Assembly (NCBI GenBank): GCA_022819825.1
Contig: JAJEGM010000048.1
Location: forward strand, 62,001-126,000
Reading direction: 5' to 3'
Length of the DNA stretch: 64,000 bases
DNA from: Acidimicrobiia bacterium
Lineage (GTDB): Bacteria > Actinomycetota > Acidimicrobiia > Acidimicrobiales > Bin134
The notes under the pieces are model-generated. The model was given only the letters and a program-made list of their open reading frames with translations, did no database searches and was not told the DNA's origin. Both the position numbers and the translations under genes were made by a program. Below are positions 19,181 through 29,449 of the stretch, in pieces; position 1 is the stretch's first letter, and every line of letters starts with the position of its first letter.

Positions 19181-19822
19181 ATGGCGAAACCGCGTACACC
19201 CAAGGGCCGGGCCAGGCGCACACACGAGCTGCTGGCCGAGGAATACCCCGAGGCGGTGTGCGAGTTGGACCACGAGAACCCGTTCCAGCTTCTGGTGGCC
19301 ACCATCTTGTCGGCCCAGTGCACCGACAAGCGGGTGAACATGGTGACCCCCGACCTCTTTGCCGCTTATCCCACCCCTGAAGACTTGGCCGAAGCGCCCT
19401 TGGCCCATGTGGAGGAGCTGGTTCGGTCTACCGGGTTCTTTGCCACCAAGGCCCGCAATCTGGTGGGCATGGCCCAAGACCTGGTGGAGCACTTCGATAG
19501 CGAGGTGCCGGGCAAGATGTCCGATCTGGTGAGCCTGCCTGGAGTGGGCCGCAAGACGGCCAACGTAATCCGCAGCGTGGCCCTGGGTCTGCCCGGCCTG
19601 CCGGTGGACACCCACGTGGGCCGCATCACCGGACTGCTGGGCATCACCGAGCACAAAGACCCGGTGAAAATCGAGATGGAGCTGAACCCCATGGTGCCCG
19701 CCGCCGAGCGGGGCGAGTTCTCACTGCGGCTCATCCTCCACGGCCGCCGGGTGTGCATCGCCCGTCGCCCTCGCTGCCACGAGTGCGTGCTGGCCTCCTT
19801 CTGCCCTTCCGCCGGGGACTGA
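19181..19822 (+). CDS. nth: Endonuclease III
   Basis: VATILSAQCTDKRVN, LPGVGRKTANVI, DTHVGR, C-x6-C-x2-C-x5-C iron-sulfur motif CIARRPRCHECVLASFC. Confidence 0.96.
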   Translation: MAKPRTPKGRARRTHELLAEEYPEAVCELDHENPFQLLVATILSAQCTDKRVNMVTPDLFAAYPTPEDLAEAPLAHVEELVRSTGFFATKARNLVGMAQDLVEHFDSEVPGKMSDLVSLPGVGRKTANVIRSVALGLPGLPVDTHVGRITGLLGITEHKDPVKIEMELNPMVPAAERGEFSLRLILHGRRVCIARRPRCHECVLASFCPSAGD

Positions 19823-19828
19823 GCTGGC

Positions 19829-21766
19829 TCAGTCGTCGACTTCCTCGACCTCTTCGGGCGACGACTCCGACAGAATCGCCAGGCTGCCCCAGCACACAAC
19901 CGTCTCGTCGGGGCGCACTCCGTAGGAGTGCCACATCCCGGAGGAGATATTGGTGAATCGGCCCTCCGGGGCGTCGGTCTGGCCGTTGCTGTTGTCGCCC
20001 CAGCACGCAATTGACCCGTCTGGCCGCAGACCGCAGGTGTGCGAGCTGCCCGCGGTGATGGCGGTGAACCGGCCGGTGGGGGCGTTGGTTTGGCCGTTGC
20101 TGTTGTCGCCCCAGCACACCGCGGTGTCGTCGGTTGTGAGGCCGCAGGTGTGGTCGCGTCCGGCGGAGACGGCGGAGAAGTCTTCTGTGGGGGCATTGGT
20201 TTGGCCGTTGCTGTTGTCGCCCCAGCACAGGATGGCGCCATCGGTTCGCACCCCACAAGAGTGGGCGAATCCAGCCGACACAGAGCTGTAGCGGTATCGC
20301 GGAGCCTCGGTTGCTCCATTGGCAGTGTGGCCCCAGCAGCTGATGGACCGGCTGATGCGCAATGCGCATGCGTGTCCTCCTCCCGCGGTGACGGCTCTGA
20401 AGAAGCCATCGGGAGGGTCTGTCTGTCCCGCGGGGTTTAGGCCCCAGCATTGGATGGAGGTGTTGGTTTGCAACCCGCACGAATACCACGGACCGGCGGC
20501 AACCTCCGTGTATTGGCCCTCTGGGGAACTGTTCTGCTGGGAACTGCTGCCGCCCCAGCATTCGATGGTGCGGTTGACCCGCAGTGCGCAGGAGCGCAGG
20601 TAACCCCCGGAGATTTGGGCGAACTGGCCGGTGGGGGCGTTGGTTTGGCCGAAGCTGTCGTCGCCCCAGCACTCGATGGTTTTGTCGTTTCGCAGACCGC
20701 ACGAGTGGTCGTTGCCCGTGGCGGTGGCAATGAACTGGCCGGTGGGTGCATCGCTTCGGCCTCTCGAGTCCCAGCCCCAGCATTCGATGGTGCTGTCGGC
20801 CCGCAATCCGCACGAGTGCGACCCCCCGGCATCGATTGCGCTGAAGCTGCCGGTGGGTGCATCGGTCTCTCCGTTGCCGTTCCAGCCCCAGCATTCGATG
20901 GTGTGGTCGGTTCGCAGCGCGCAGGCATGCAAGCCGCCGGCGGAGATTTCTGTGAACTGGCCCTCGGGGGCGTCGGCCTGGCCGCTCCTGTTGTCGCCCC
21001 AGCATTCGATGGTGCTGTCGGCCCGCAGGCCGCAGGAGAACAATCTTTCGGCGGTCACCGCGGTGAACTGGCCTTCTGGGGCGTCGGTCTGGCCGTGGCT
21101 GTTCGACCCCCAACAGGAGAGGGCCTTGTCGGTGCGCACTGCGCAGGTGTGGGTGTCGCCCACAGCCGTATCTGTGTATTGGCCGTCGGGGGTGTCGAGT
21201 TGCCCGTCGCCGTTGGATCCCCAGCAGACGATGGCTTTGTCGACGCGAACTGCGCATGAATGATCTCGGCCTGCTGCCACATCGGTGTAGGTCGGAACCG
21301 GAATAGCCGCTGCGGCTCGGATGGTCTCGATGGCCTGGTTGTCGAGGACGAGGCGGCAGTCAGAGTCCTCGCTCCACCTCCACAGAACTGAAGCGAGGAC
21401 TTTGGTGCCGTCGGCGGTCTTGGCCACGGGTATGGGCCCGCTTCGGTCTTCGCAGTCGGGGTCGGCTGATTCGTCGCGAGGTGGGGTGAGGTCGGAGGCG
21501 TAGGCCCGTAGAACGTCAACCGCGTGGTCATCGAGCACGAGATAGCAGCCGATGGAGTCGTTCCACCCCCACTCCACCTGGGCGAGCACTTCAGAGTCGT
21601 CGGCGGTCTTGACCACCGGGATGGGCTCCTGGCCGAACTGATGGTGGTCGAAGCATCGATCAGCCACCGTCTCGGCTGTGGCGAACCCCGTGTTGGCGAT
21701 GCCTAGTCCGGCAGCAACGATCAGCACCGCCGCCACTGCTGTCAATGTCCCTTTTGCCGCAATCAC
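19829..21766 (-). CDS. Exported RCC1-like repeat protein with twelve 37-residue repeats
   Basis: Signal peptide MIAAKGTLTAVAAVLIVAAGLGIANTGFATA; repeats of the form TIECWGDNxxGQTDAPxGQFTxxxAGxxHSCGLRxDx. Confidence 0.92.
   Translation of the reverse strand: MIAAKGTLTAVAAVLIVAAGLGIANTGFATAETVADRCFDHHQFGQEPIPVVKTADDSEVLAQVEWGWNDSIGCYLVLDDHAVDVLRAYASDLTPPRDESADPDCEDRSGPIPVAKTADGTKVLASVLWRWSEDSDCRLVLDNQAIETIRAAAAIPVPTYTDVAAGRDHSCAVRVDKAIVCWGSNGDGQLDTPDGQYTDTAVGDTHTCAVRTDKALSCWGSNSHGQTDAPEGQFTAVTAERLFSCGLRADSTIECWGDNRSGQADAPEGQFTEISAGGLHACALRTDHTIECWGWNGNGETDAPTGSFSAIDAGGSHSCGLRADSTIECWGWDSRGRSDAPTGQFIATATGNDHSCGLRNDKTIECWGDDSFGQTNAPTGQFAQISGGYLRSCALRVNRTIECWGGSSSQQNSSPEGQYTEVAAGPWYSCGLQTNTSIQCWGLNPAGQTDPPDGFFRAVTAGGGHACALRISRSISCWGHTANGATEAPRYRYSSVSAGFAHSCGVRTDGAILCWGDNSNGQTNAPTEDFSAVSAGRDHTCGLTTDDTAVCWGDNSNGQTNAPTGRFTAITAGSSHTCGLRPDGSIACWGDNSNGQTDAPEGRFTNISSGMWHSYGVRPDETVVCWGSLAILSESSPEEVEEVDD
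19904..21235 (-). repeat. 12 x 111-nt coding repeat array (37 aa each, no indels)
   Basis: Residues 178-621 of the 645-aa protein divide exactly into 12 x 37 aa, each beginning two or three residues before CWG. Confidence 0.9.
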
Positions 21767-21893
21767 CGATGATCAACCTTCCCAGTCGGGAAGCCATGCT
21801 AAGCGACTTGCCAGCTAGCCAAAGATGGAAGCGCTTCGGACCACTAGGGTGTCATCTCGCATTCGCATCTCATCTAGACGGGAGGACGGCAGC

Positions 21894-22928
21894 ATGAAAG
21901 CGGCACGATTGGTAGAGGGCAGCCTTCAGATTCTGGATGTACCGGCACCCGAGCCGGGGTTTGAGGAAGCGCTGATCCGCATCAGCTCATCGGGGGTGTG
22001 CCACTCAGACTTGCACTTGGCCCGAGGCGACTGGATGGGGGTGTCGGGCATCGAGGTGCTGGGCCATGAGGCCATCGGCGTGGTGGAGGCGCTGGGGCCG
22101 GGAGCAGAGCGCTACAGCCAGGTGGGCGACCGGGTGATCCTCGGGCTGGGGGGAACCGGCGGCGGCTACTGGTGCGGTGCCTGCGAGTTCTGCTTGCAGG
22201 GAGAGCCCCGGCACTGTGCGCAGACCCAGGGGATCATGGGCACTTTCGCCGAGCAGTTCTGCGTGTGGGCCAAGTCTTTGGTGGTGCTGCCCGATTCAGT
22301 GGGCGACGAGGAGGCCGCGTTGGCCTGCGGGGGGCTCACCGCTTACGGAGCGGTGAAGAAGCTGTTCCGCAACCAGGTGCCACCCGGGCGCTGGGTGGCC
22401 ATCATCGGCGCGGCCGGCGGGCTGGGCCACTACGCGGTGCAGATCGCCAAGGCGCTGGGCTACAAGGTGGTGGGCGTCGACATCGGCGCCGACCGGCTGG
22501 GGTTCGTGGAGTCGCTCGGGGCCGACGTGGTGGTGAGCGCCGACGACGCTCTAGAGGCAGTGCCACAGAAGATCGGACGCGGCGGGGTGGACGCCAGCAT
22601 CGTGTTCTCCGCGGCGATGGCCGGCTTCACCCTCGGGTTCCGTCTGCTGCGGCCCAAAGGGCTGTTTGTGGCTGTGGGGCTGCCCCCCACCAGCGAGGGC
22701 AACATCGAGCTGAACCCGTTCGAGTTCTTCATGAGGGATGCCACCCTCATCTACTCCGCGGTCGGCACTGTGCAAGACATGCGCGAGCTGGTGGACATGG
22801 CCGCCGCCGGGCAGGTCAAGACCCACGTCGGGCGCACCGGCGCCCTGTCGGAGCTCGACGACATTTTCGAGGAGCTCCAGTCGGGCAAGTATGTCGGCCG
22901 GGCGGTAATCGACGACCTGGCCAACTAG
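21894..22928 (+). CDS. Zinc-dependent alcohol dehydrogenase
   Basis: MKAARLVEGSLQILDVPAPEPGFEEALIRISSSGVCHSDLHLARGDW, GHEAIGVVEALG, CEFCLQGEPRHC, GAAGGLGHYAVQIAKALGYKVVGVD. Confidence 0.94.
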   Translation: MKAARLVEGSLQILDVPAPEPGFEEALIRISSSGVCHSDLHLARGDWMGVSGIEVLGHEAIGVVEALGPGAERYSQVGDRVILGLGGTGGGYWCGACEFCLQGEPRHCAQTQGIMGTFAEQFCVWAKSLVVLPDSVGDEEAALACGGLTAYGAVKKLFRNQVPPGRWVAIIGAAGGLGHYAVQIAKALGYKVVGVDIGADRLGFVESLGADVVVSADDALEAVPQKIGRGGVDASIVFSAAMAGFTLGFRLLRPKGLFVAVGLPPTSEGNIELNPFEFFMRDATLIYSAVGTVQDMRELVDMAAAGQVKTHVGRTGALSELDDIFEELQSGKYVGRAVIDDLAN

Positions 22929-22947
22929 AGCCGCTCTGTTGGCGGGG

Positions 22948-23925
22948 TTATGAGCCCTCGGCGAGGGCGGGCATGACCTTGTTCACCACCAATTCCAGCG
23001 TCTCCCAGCCGATGGCGGGGTCGATGCCGCCGCACAGCGGGTGGAGGGTGGCGGCGCCCTTGGTGCGCACCAGTTCGACGCACTCGTCGGGGGTGAGCAC
23101 CTCGAACTGGCCGGAGGCCTTGAGGCCGGCGATGTCCTCGGCCTCCACATGCCAGCCCGAGCGCTGGTCGGGGTACTGCCAGCTGGCATAGGCCGCGGCG
23201 TCGTACAGCATGTTGGGGCCGATCTTGGCCCACAGCGCGTCGGGATCCTCGGTTACCAGCACCAGGCCGGGCCCGTCGGGGGCCATGGCGAATGCCCCTT
23301 CGAATCCGATCTCGGCGGCTTCGGCGTAGTACAGGTCCACCAGCTCTTGGTCGCCGATGGGGGGCATGTAGGGCAGCCGCAGCCGGGCGGCCCGCTTGGC
23401 CGATGCCGGTACCGAGCCGCCCACCATGACGATGGGGTGGGGCTGGGTCACCGGCTTGGGGGTTACCCACACCGTTCGCCCCTCGTACTCGAACGGCTCC
23501 CCGGTCCAGGCCTGCTGCATGACCTTGATGGCTTCCTCGGTGTCGCGCCCTCGGCGGGTGCGGTCTTTGCCGAACATCTCGAACTCGAACTCCCGGTAGC
23601 CCAGCCCGGCGATGGTGATGAAGCGGCCCGGCGCCATCAGATCGATGGTGGCGATGTCTTCGGCCAGCCGCAGTGGATCGTGGTAGGGCACCAAAAGGGC
23701 CGACAGCGTACACATCAGGTTGTCGGTGGCCCCCAGGATGGCGGCGGAGATGGCCAGCGGCGCCGACATGAAGCCGTCCTCGGTGCCGTGGTGCTCGCTG
23801 GTGATGGCCCCGGCGAACCCCCGGGTGTCGGCCCATTTCACCATCTCCAACATGGCGCGGTACTGATCGCCGTGGGTGACCTCGGTGAACGGAGGGGTCC
23901 GCAGATCAAAGCGCAGATTGAACAT
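22948..23925 (-). CDS. LLM class flavin-dependent oxidoreductase (luciferase-like)
   Basis: MFNLRFDLRTPPF...YRAMLEMVKWADTRGFAGAITSEHHGTEDGFMSAPLAISAAILGATDN. Confidence 0.92.
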   Translation of the reverse strand: MFNLRFDLRTPPFTEVTHGDQYRAMLEMVKWADTRGFAGAITSEHHGTEDGFMSAPLAISAAILGATDNLMCTLSALLVPYHDPLRLAEDIATIDLMAPGRFITIAGLGYREFEFEMFGKDRTRRGRDTEEAIKVMQQAWTGEPFEYEGRTVWVTPKPVTQPHPIVMVGGSVPASAKRAARLRLPYMPPIGDQELVDLYYAEAAEIGFEGAFAMAPDGPGLVLVTEDPDALWAKIGPNMLYDAAAYASWQYPDQRSGWHVEAEDIAGLKASGQFEVLTPDECVELVRTKGAATLHPLCGGIDPAIGWETLELVVNKVMPALAEGS

Positions 23926-23961
23926 TTCTTCTCCCGGTGGGCTCGATGGGTATGGGTAGGT

Positions 23962-24165
23962 TTACAGACTTCGAGTGAGCCGGTCGAGACGGCGGGTTGC
24001 ACCCCGCAAGCCCCGCTCCACCTCGTACAGCTCGAACGACACGTCTTCCCGATCGGTGCCCTCGTAGCGCCGGGCAACCTCTGTTACCCGCTCCACCAAA
24101 TCCCGGATCACACTGCTCAGCGAACTGAGCTCCGCCCCATCCGCCGCCAAAGACTTGTCGTTCAC
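23962..24165 (-). CDS. Small conserved hypothetical protein (67 aa)
   Basis: MNDKSLAADGAELSSLSSVIRDLVERVTEVARRYEGTDREDVSFELYEVERGLRGATRRLDRLTRSL; amphipathic, plausible composition, own intergenic slot upstream of hisD. Confidence 0.65.
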   Translation of the reverse strand: MNDKSLAADGAELSSLSSVIRDLVERVTEVARRYEGTDREDVSFELYEVERGLRGATRRLDRLTRSL

Positions 24166-24260
24166 AAACAGGTTCTACCGCAAAACCAGTTGGTCGGTTT
24201 CTTTGAGGACTGGGCAAACCCTTCGTGGTTCGGACATATCGGCCTGTAGTTTTGGGGGTC

Positions 24261-25571
24261 GTGCTGAGCCGAGTGGACCTGCGGGGGGTGGCCGATATTG
24301 CTGGCCGCCTGCCCCGGCCTGAGCCCGTTTCTGAGGGCTCGGTGGCCGCGGTCCGCGAGATTTTGGACGCGGTGCGGGCCGAAGGCGACGCTGCGCTGGC
24401 TCGCTACACCAAGCAGTTCGACGGGGCCGTCCCCTCAAGTTGGCGGGTTCCTCCCGCTGAGGTGGGCTCGGCCCCGGAACGGGTCGATCCGTCGCTGCGG
24501 GCGGCTCTGGAGGCTGCGGCTGAGTCCATCGCCGAGTTCCACCAAGGTCATGTATTGCCGGAGCAGACCCACAACCGCCAGGGCATCACCATCCGTAGCT
24601 GGGACCAGCCGGTGGGCCGAGCGGGCTGCTATGTGCCCGGAGGGCGAGCGGCCTACCCGTCCACCGTGCTGATGACCGCACTACCAGCTAGGGCCGCTGG
24701 GGTTGAGCAGGTGGCGCTCTGCGTTCCCCCCGATTCCGATGGCCAGGTAGCCGACGTTACCCTGGCCGCCGCCGCTATCGCCGGAGTCGACGAGGTGTAC
24801 GCGGTGGGTGGGGCCCAGGCCATTGCCGCCATGGCTTATGGCACCGAGTCGGTGGGCGCGGTGGACGTGATTGTGGGGCCGGGCAACGTGTACGTGGCCA
24901 TCGCCAAGCAGTTGGTGGCCGGGGCGGTTGGAGTGCCGGCCGCGTTCGCCGGGCCGTCGGAGGTTGTGGTGGTGGCCGACGGCACTGTTCCGGCGGAATA
25001 CGCCGCCATCGACCTCATCGTGCAGGCCGAGCACGGTCCCGACGGATTGGCCTGGCTCATTGCTTGGGATGCGCTGGCCGCTGACGCGGTGGAGTCCGCA
25101 GTAGCTGAGTTGCTGTCGGCGGCTGCCCGCCGGGACGACATCGCGGCCACCTTCAGCCGCAGCGGGCACATTGTGCTGGTGGATGGCCCCGAGGCTGCCG
25201 CCGAGGTGGTCAACTTCATCGCCCCCGAGCACCTGCAAGTGATGATCGAGGCACCCGGTGCTGTAATCGACCGGGTTCAGAACGCAGGAGCCATATTCCG
25301 CGGCCCACTGGCTCCGGCGTCGATCGGCGACTATGTGGCCGGTCCCTCCCATGTGCTGCCCACCAACGGAACCGCCCGCTTTGCCGGTGCCCTCAGCGTG
25401 CGGGACTTCACCAAGCCTATGCACGAGATTTTCGTGGACTCTGAGGGTTTAGCCGCGGTGGGTCCCCATGTGGCGGCCATTGCCGACGCCGAAGGGCTGG
25501 AGGCCCATGCCCAGTCGGTCCGCCTGCGCGGCGTCGGCAGCAAAGTTCAGAAAGGAACCGATAATGAGTAG
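24261..25571 (+). CDS. hisD: Histidinol dehydrogenase
   Basis: GRAGCYVPGGRAAYPSTVLMTALPARAAGV, AVGGAQAIAAMAYGTESV, GPGNVYVAIAKQ, AEHGPDG; GTG 24261 likely start (ORF open from 24225). Confidence 0.96.
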   Translation: MLSRVDLRGVADIAGRLPRPEPVSEGSVAAVREILDAVRAEGDAALARYTKQFDGAVPSSWRVPPAEVGSAPERVDPSLRAALEAAAESIAEFHQGHVLPEQTHNRQGITIRSWDQPVGRAGCYVPGGRAAYPSTVLMTALPARAAGVEQVALCVPPDSDGQVADVTLAAAAIAGVDEVYAVGGAQAIAAMAYGTESVGAVDVIVGPGNVYVAIAKQLVAGAVGVPAAFAGPSEVVVVADGTVPAEYAAIDLIVQAEHGPDGLAWLIAWDALAADAVESAVAELLSAAARRDDIAATFSRSGHIVLVDGPEAAAEVVNFIAPEHLQVMIEAPGAVIDRVQNAGAIFRGPLAPASIGDYVAGPSHVLPTNGTARFAGALSVRDFTKPMHEIFVDSEGLAAVGPHVAAIADAEGLEAHAQSVRLRGVGSKVQKGTDNE

Positions 25572-26643
25572 CCCCGACCGACTGGCGGTGCGAGAGAGCC
25601 TGGCCCTGATGTCGGGCTACCACTCGCCGCAGCTCGACGTGGCTGTGCGGCTCAACACCAATGAGTCGCCGGTGCCGCCTCCCGAAGGGTGGGCCGAGGC
25701 GTTGCGGGCCGCCCAGGCCGACATTGATTGGCACCGCTATCCGGACAGGGGGGCCCACGAGCTCCGCGCCGCTTTGGCCAAGCACGAGGGGGTCGCGCCC
25801 GAGCAGGTGTTTGCCGCCAACGGCTCCAATGAGGTGCTCCAGTGTCTGATGCTGGCGTTCGGGGGGCCGGGCCGGGTGGCGCTGACCTTTGAGCCCACCT
25901 ATGCGCTTCACTCCCACATCTCCCGGCTGGCGGCCACCGAAGTGGTCACCGGCGAGCGGGATGAGGATTTCTCCCTGGACGCCGACTACGCCTCGGCCAT
26001 AGTGGCCGAGCACCGACCGGCCGTCACGTTCTTGTGCTCGCCCAACAATCCCACCGGCATGGTGGAGCCCCCGCAGTTGGTGGAGAGGCTGCTGGCCGAC
26101 GTGTCGGCGCTGCCCGGGCTGTTGTTGATGGACGAGGCCTACGGCCAGTTCGACCCCCACACCGCGGTCGACCTCGTGGATGAGAGCCGCCCGCTGGCGG
26201 TGGCCCGCACCTATTCCAAGACGTGGTCGATGGCCGCGGCCCGGCTCGGCTATCTGGTGGCCCCATCCTGGGTGGCGGCCGAGCTGGAGAAGTCGACGTT
26301 GCCCTATCACCTGGACACCATGAAGCAGATCGCCGGACGCCTGGCCCTCGACTACGAGGACGAGATGAACGAGCGGGTGGGCATGCTGGTGACCGAGCGG
26401 GAGCGGATCGCCGCCGGACTCGACCAACTTCCGGTTCGCCACTGGGAATCGGGGGCCAACTTCATATTGCTCCGCCCTGATTCCGGAGACGGCGACGCCG
26501 TTTGGCAGGGTCTCGTGGATCGGTCGGTGCTCGTGAGAAACTGTTCTTCTTGGCCCCGGCTGTCGGGCTGCCTGCGGGTTACCGTGGGAACCCCAGCCGA
26601 AAACGACGCGTTTCTGTCTGCTCTCAGCGAGGTGCTGACATGA
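25564..26643 (+). CDS. hisC: Histidinol-phosphate aminotransferase
   Basis: VRLNTNESPVPPP, ANGSNEVLQCLMLAFGGPG, FLCSPNNPTG, MDEAYGQF, TYSKTWSMAAARLGYL. Confidence 0.95.
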   Translation: MSSPDRLAVRESLALMSGYHSPQLDVAVRLNTNESPVPPPEGWAEALRAAQADIDWHRYPDRGAHELRAALAKHEGVAPEQVFAANGSNEVLQCLMLAFGGPGRVALTFEPTYALHSHISRLAATEVVTGERDEDFSLDADYASAIVAEHRPAVTFLCSPNNPTGMVEPPQLVERLLADVSALPGLLLMDEAYGQFDPHTAVDLVDESRPLAVARTYSKTWSMAAARLGYLVAPSWVAAELEKSTLPYHLDTMKQIAGRLALDYEDEMNERVGMLVTERERIAAGLDQLPVRHWESGANFILLRPDSGDGDAVWQGLVDRSVLVRNCSSWPRLSGCLRVTVGTPAENDAFLSALSEVLT

Positions 26644-27239
26644 CAACCTCATCTCGAACCGCCTCTGCCTCTCGGAGCACCGCCGAGACCAGCATCGACA
26701 TCGCCATCGACATCGACGGCAATGGCCAGGGCACCGCAACCACCGGTCTCCCGTTCTTCGACCACATGCTGAGCCAGCTCGGCCGCCACGGCGGCTTCGA
26801 GTTGCGGGTGGACGCCTCCGGCGACCTGGAGATCGACGCCCACCACACCGTGGAAGACGTGGGCATCCTGCTGGGTTCATGCTTTGCCGAGGCGCTGGGC
26901 GACAAGGCTGGCGTTCGCCGGTTCGCGTCGATCGCGGTGCCGCTGGACGAGGCTTTGGTGGAAGCCGTGGTCGACCTGTCGGGCCGCCCGTTCCTGCACT
27001 ACGACGTGACCCCTCCGGGCCAAAAAATCCTGGGCGACCCTCCGTTCGACCCCCAGCTCTGCGAGGAGTTCTGGCGGGCGTTCGCCACCTCGGCCGCCCT
27101 GACCCTGCACATCACCATGGTGCGGGGGAAAAACACCCACCACATCATCGAGGCCAGCTTCAAGGCCGTGGCCCGGGCGCTGCGAGACGCCGTGCGGGTG
27201 GAGGGCACCGGCATCCCCTCCACCAAAGGGGTTCTGTGA
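26640..27239 (+). CDS. hisB: Imidazoleglycerol-phosphate dehydratase
   Basis: TGLPFFDHMLSQLGRHGGFEL, DAHHTVEDVGILLG, HHIIEASFKAVARALRDAV. Confidence 0.96.
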   Translation: MTTSSRTASASRSTAETSIDIAIDIDGNGQGTATTGLPFFDHMLSQLGRHGGFELRVDASGDLEIDAHHTVEDVGILLGSCFAEALGDKAGVRRFASIAVPLDEALVEAVVDLSGRPFLHYDVTPPGQKILGDPPFDPQLCEEFWRAFATSAALTLHITMVRGKNTHHIIEASFKAVARALRDAVRVEGTGIPSTKGVL

Positions 27240-27286
27240 AGGCTTACTCTCGATGAGCTGGAGCATTCTGTGAGCAGAGGGGTTCG

Positions 27287-27913
27287 GTGACCAGGCCGCT
27301 CGTCGCGGTATTGGACTACGGCATCGGCAACCTCCGCTCGGCCCAGAAGAGCCTGGAGCGCATGGGGGCCGACGCCCGGCTGACCGCGGATCCCGGGCTG
27401 ATCGCTGACGCGGCCGGGGTAGTGCTGCCCGGCGTGGGGGCGTTCGGACCCTGCATGGCCGCGCTGCGCGACACCGGACTCGACGAGCAGGCCCGGACGG
27501 CGGCGGCCGATGGTCGGCCGTTTCTGGGCATCTGCATCGGCTTGCAGCTTCTCTACGAGGGCTCCGAGGAAGCGCCGGGCGTGGACGGGCTGGGCATTCT
27601 GCCCGGCATCGTGCAACTGCTGCCCGGGAACGTGAAGCGACCCCAAATGCAGTGGAACCGCCTGGAGGTGCGAACTCCCGGCCCCCTGCTGGAAGGGCTG
27701 GACCACTCCTGGCTGTACTTCGTGCACTCCTATGCCGCGCCGATGGCCGACAACGTGGCCGCGGTGTGCGACTACGGCGGGCCGGTTGCTGCGGTGGTGG
27801 GCGACGGCAACGTGTGGGCCACCCAGTTCCACCCTGAGAAGTCGGCCCGTCCCGGTTTGCGGCTGTTGGAGAACTTCGTGAACCAGGCCCGAGCCGCGGC
27901 GGTGGGGGTCTGA
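27287..27913 (+). CDS. hisH: Imidazole glycerol phosphate synthase subunit HisH
   Basis: LDYGIGNLRSAQKSLERMG, PGVGAFGPCM, FLGICIGLQLLYEGSEE, TQFHPEKSARPGLRLLENFV. Confidence 0.96.
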   Translation: MTRPLVAVLDYGIGNLRSAQKSLERMGADARLTADPGLIADAAGVVLPGVGAFGPCMAALRDTGLDEQARTAAADGRPFLGICIGLQLLYEGSEEAPGVDGLGILPGIVQLLPGNVKRPQMQWNRLEVRTPGPLLEGLDHSWLYFVHSYAAPMADNVAAVCDYGGPVAAVVGDGNVWATQFHPEKSARPGLRLLENFVNQARAAAVGV

Positions 27914-27914
27914 A

Positions 27915-28640
27915 ATGCAGCTCTATCCGGCTATCGACCTGCGGGGCGGGCGCTGTGTGCGGCTTTACCAGGGGTCGTATGACGCCGAGACCGTCTACAG
28001 CGACGACCCGGTGAGCCAGGCCCAACAGTTCGCCGACGCTGGCGCCTCGTGGCTGCATGTGGTGGATTTGGACGCGGCCCGCACCGGGGAGCAGGTCAAC
28101 CTGCCGGTGATCGCCGCCATCGCTGACGCGGTGGACGTGTCGGTGCAGACCAGCGGCGGGGTCCGCAGCCTGGACGCCGCCGCCGCGCTGGCCGACGTGG
28201 GCGCGGTCCGAGTGGTGATCGGCACTGCCGCGGTGGAGAACCCCGAGCTGGTGGAGCAGGTGGCCGCCCGCCAGCCGGTGGCCGTGGGGTTGGACGCCCG
28301 GGGACGGGATGTGGCCACCCACGGTTGGGAGCAGGGCGGCGGGGGTGATCTGCTGGAGCTGGCGGCCCGCTTCGAGTCGTCAGGGGCCGAGGCCGTGGTG
28401 GCCACCGAGATCAGCCGGGATGGAACGCTGGCTGGGCCCGACATCGACGGTCTCGCCACGGTGCTGGCCGCTACCGGATTGGCGGTTATCGCCTCCGGCG
28501 GGGTGGCATCGCTGGACGACCTGACCGCCTTGACCTCTATCGGCGACACCCATCGGCGGCTGTCCGGGGTGATCGTGGGGCGGGCGCTGTATGAGGGATG
28601 CTTCACCGTGGAGCAGGCCGTGGAGACTCTGCGGTCATGA
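27915..28640 (+). CDS. hisA: HisA-type 1-(5-phosphoribosyl)-5-aminoimidazole carboxamide isomerase
   Basis: [55 protein letters not shown]. Confidence 0.95.
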   Translation: MQLYPAIDLRGGRCVRLYQGSYDAETVYSDDPVSQAQQFADAGASWLHVVDLDAARTGEQVNLPVIAAIADAVDVSVQTSGGVRSLDAAAALADVGAVRVVIGTAAVENPELVEQVAARQPVAVGLDARGRDVATHGWEQGGGGDLLELAARFESSGAEAVVATEISRDGTLAGPDIDGLATVLAATGLAVIASGGVASLDDLTALTSIGDTHRRLSGVIVGRALYEGCFTVEQAVETLRS

Positions 28641-29431
28641 GCACCACTGAAACCGTGCCCAGCAACGCCCGGATCATCCCCTGCCTGGACGTGGACGAGG
28701 GCCGGGTGGTCAAGGGGGTCAACTTCGTAGATCTGACCGATGCCGGCGACCCGGTGGAGTTGGCCGCCCGCTACGACCAGCAGGGGGCCGACGAGGTGGT
28801 GTTCTTGGACATCACCGCGTCGTCGGATCAGCGGGAGACCACTTTGGAGCTGGTGCATCGCACTGCCGAGGAAGTGTTCATCCCGTTCACCATCGGCGGG
28901 GGTATCCGCACCGTGGACGACGCCCGACGCCTGCTGCGAGCCGGGGCCGACAAGGTGTCGGTGAACACCGCGGCGGTCAACCGCCCCGAGCTGGTGGCCG
29001 AGATCGCCGACGAGTTCGGAAGCCAGTGCGCGGTGGCATCCATCGATGCCCGCCGCACCAATGGCGGCTCATTCCCCTTCGAGATATTCACCCATGGAGG
29101 CCGCACCCCCACCGGGATCGACGCCATCGAATACGCCATAAAGGTGACCGAGCTGGGTGCAGGGGAGATCCTCCTCACCTCCATGGACCGCGACGGCACC
29201 CGGGACGGGTTCGACCTGGAGCTGACCCGGGCGGTGGTGGAGGTGACCAATGTGCCGGTGATCGCCAGCGGGGGAGTGGGCACCCTCGACCACCTGGTGG
29301 AAGGCGTGCTCGAAGGCCGGGCCGACGCTGTGCTGGCCGCCTCCATCTTCCACTTCGGAGAGCACTCCGTGGCCGAGGCCAAGCTTCACATGGCCGCCGC
29401 CGGCATCCCCATCCGCCCCGCCGACGCCTGA
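28637..29431 (+). CDS. hisF: Imidazole glycerol phosphate synthase subunit HisF
   Basis: [52 protein letters not shown]. Confidence 0.97.
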   Translation: MSTTETVPSNARIIPCLDVDEGRVVKGVNFVDLTDAGDPVELAARYDQQGADEVVFLDITASSDQRETTLELVHRTAEEVFIPFTIGGGIRTVDDARRLLRAGADKVSVNTAAVNRPELVAEIADEFGSQCAVASIDARRTNGGSFPFEIFTHGGRTPTGIDAIEYAIKVTELGAGEILLTSMDRDGTRDGFDLELTRAVVEVTNVPVIASGGVGTLDHLVEGVLEGRADAVLAASIFHFGEHSVAEAKLHMAAAGIPIRPADA

Positions 29432-29449
29432 CCGGCAGCCGGCTCGGGA

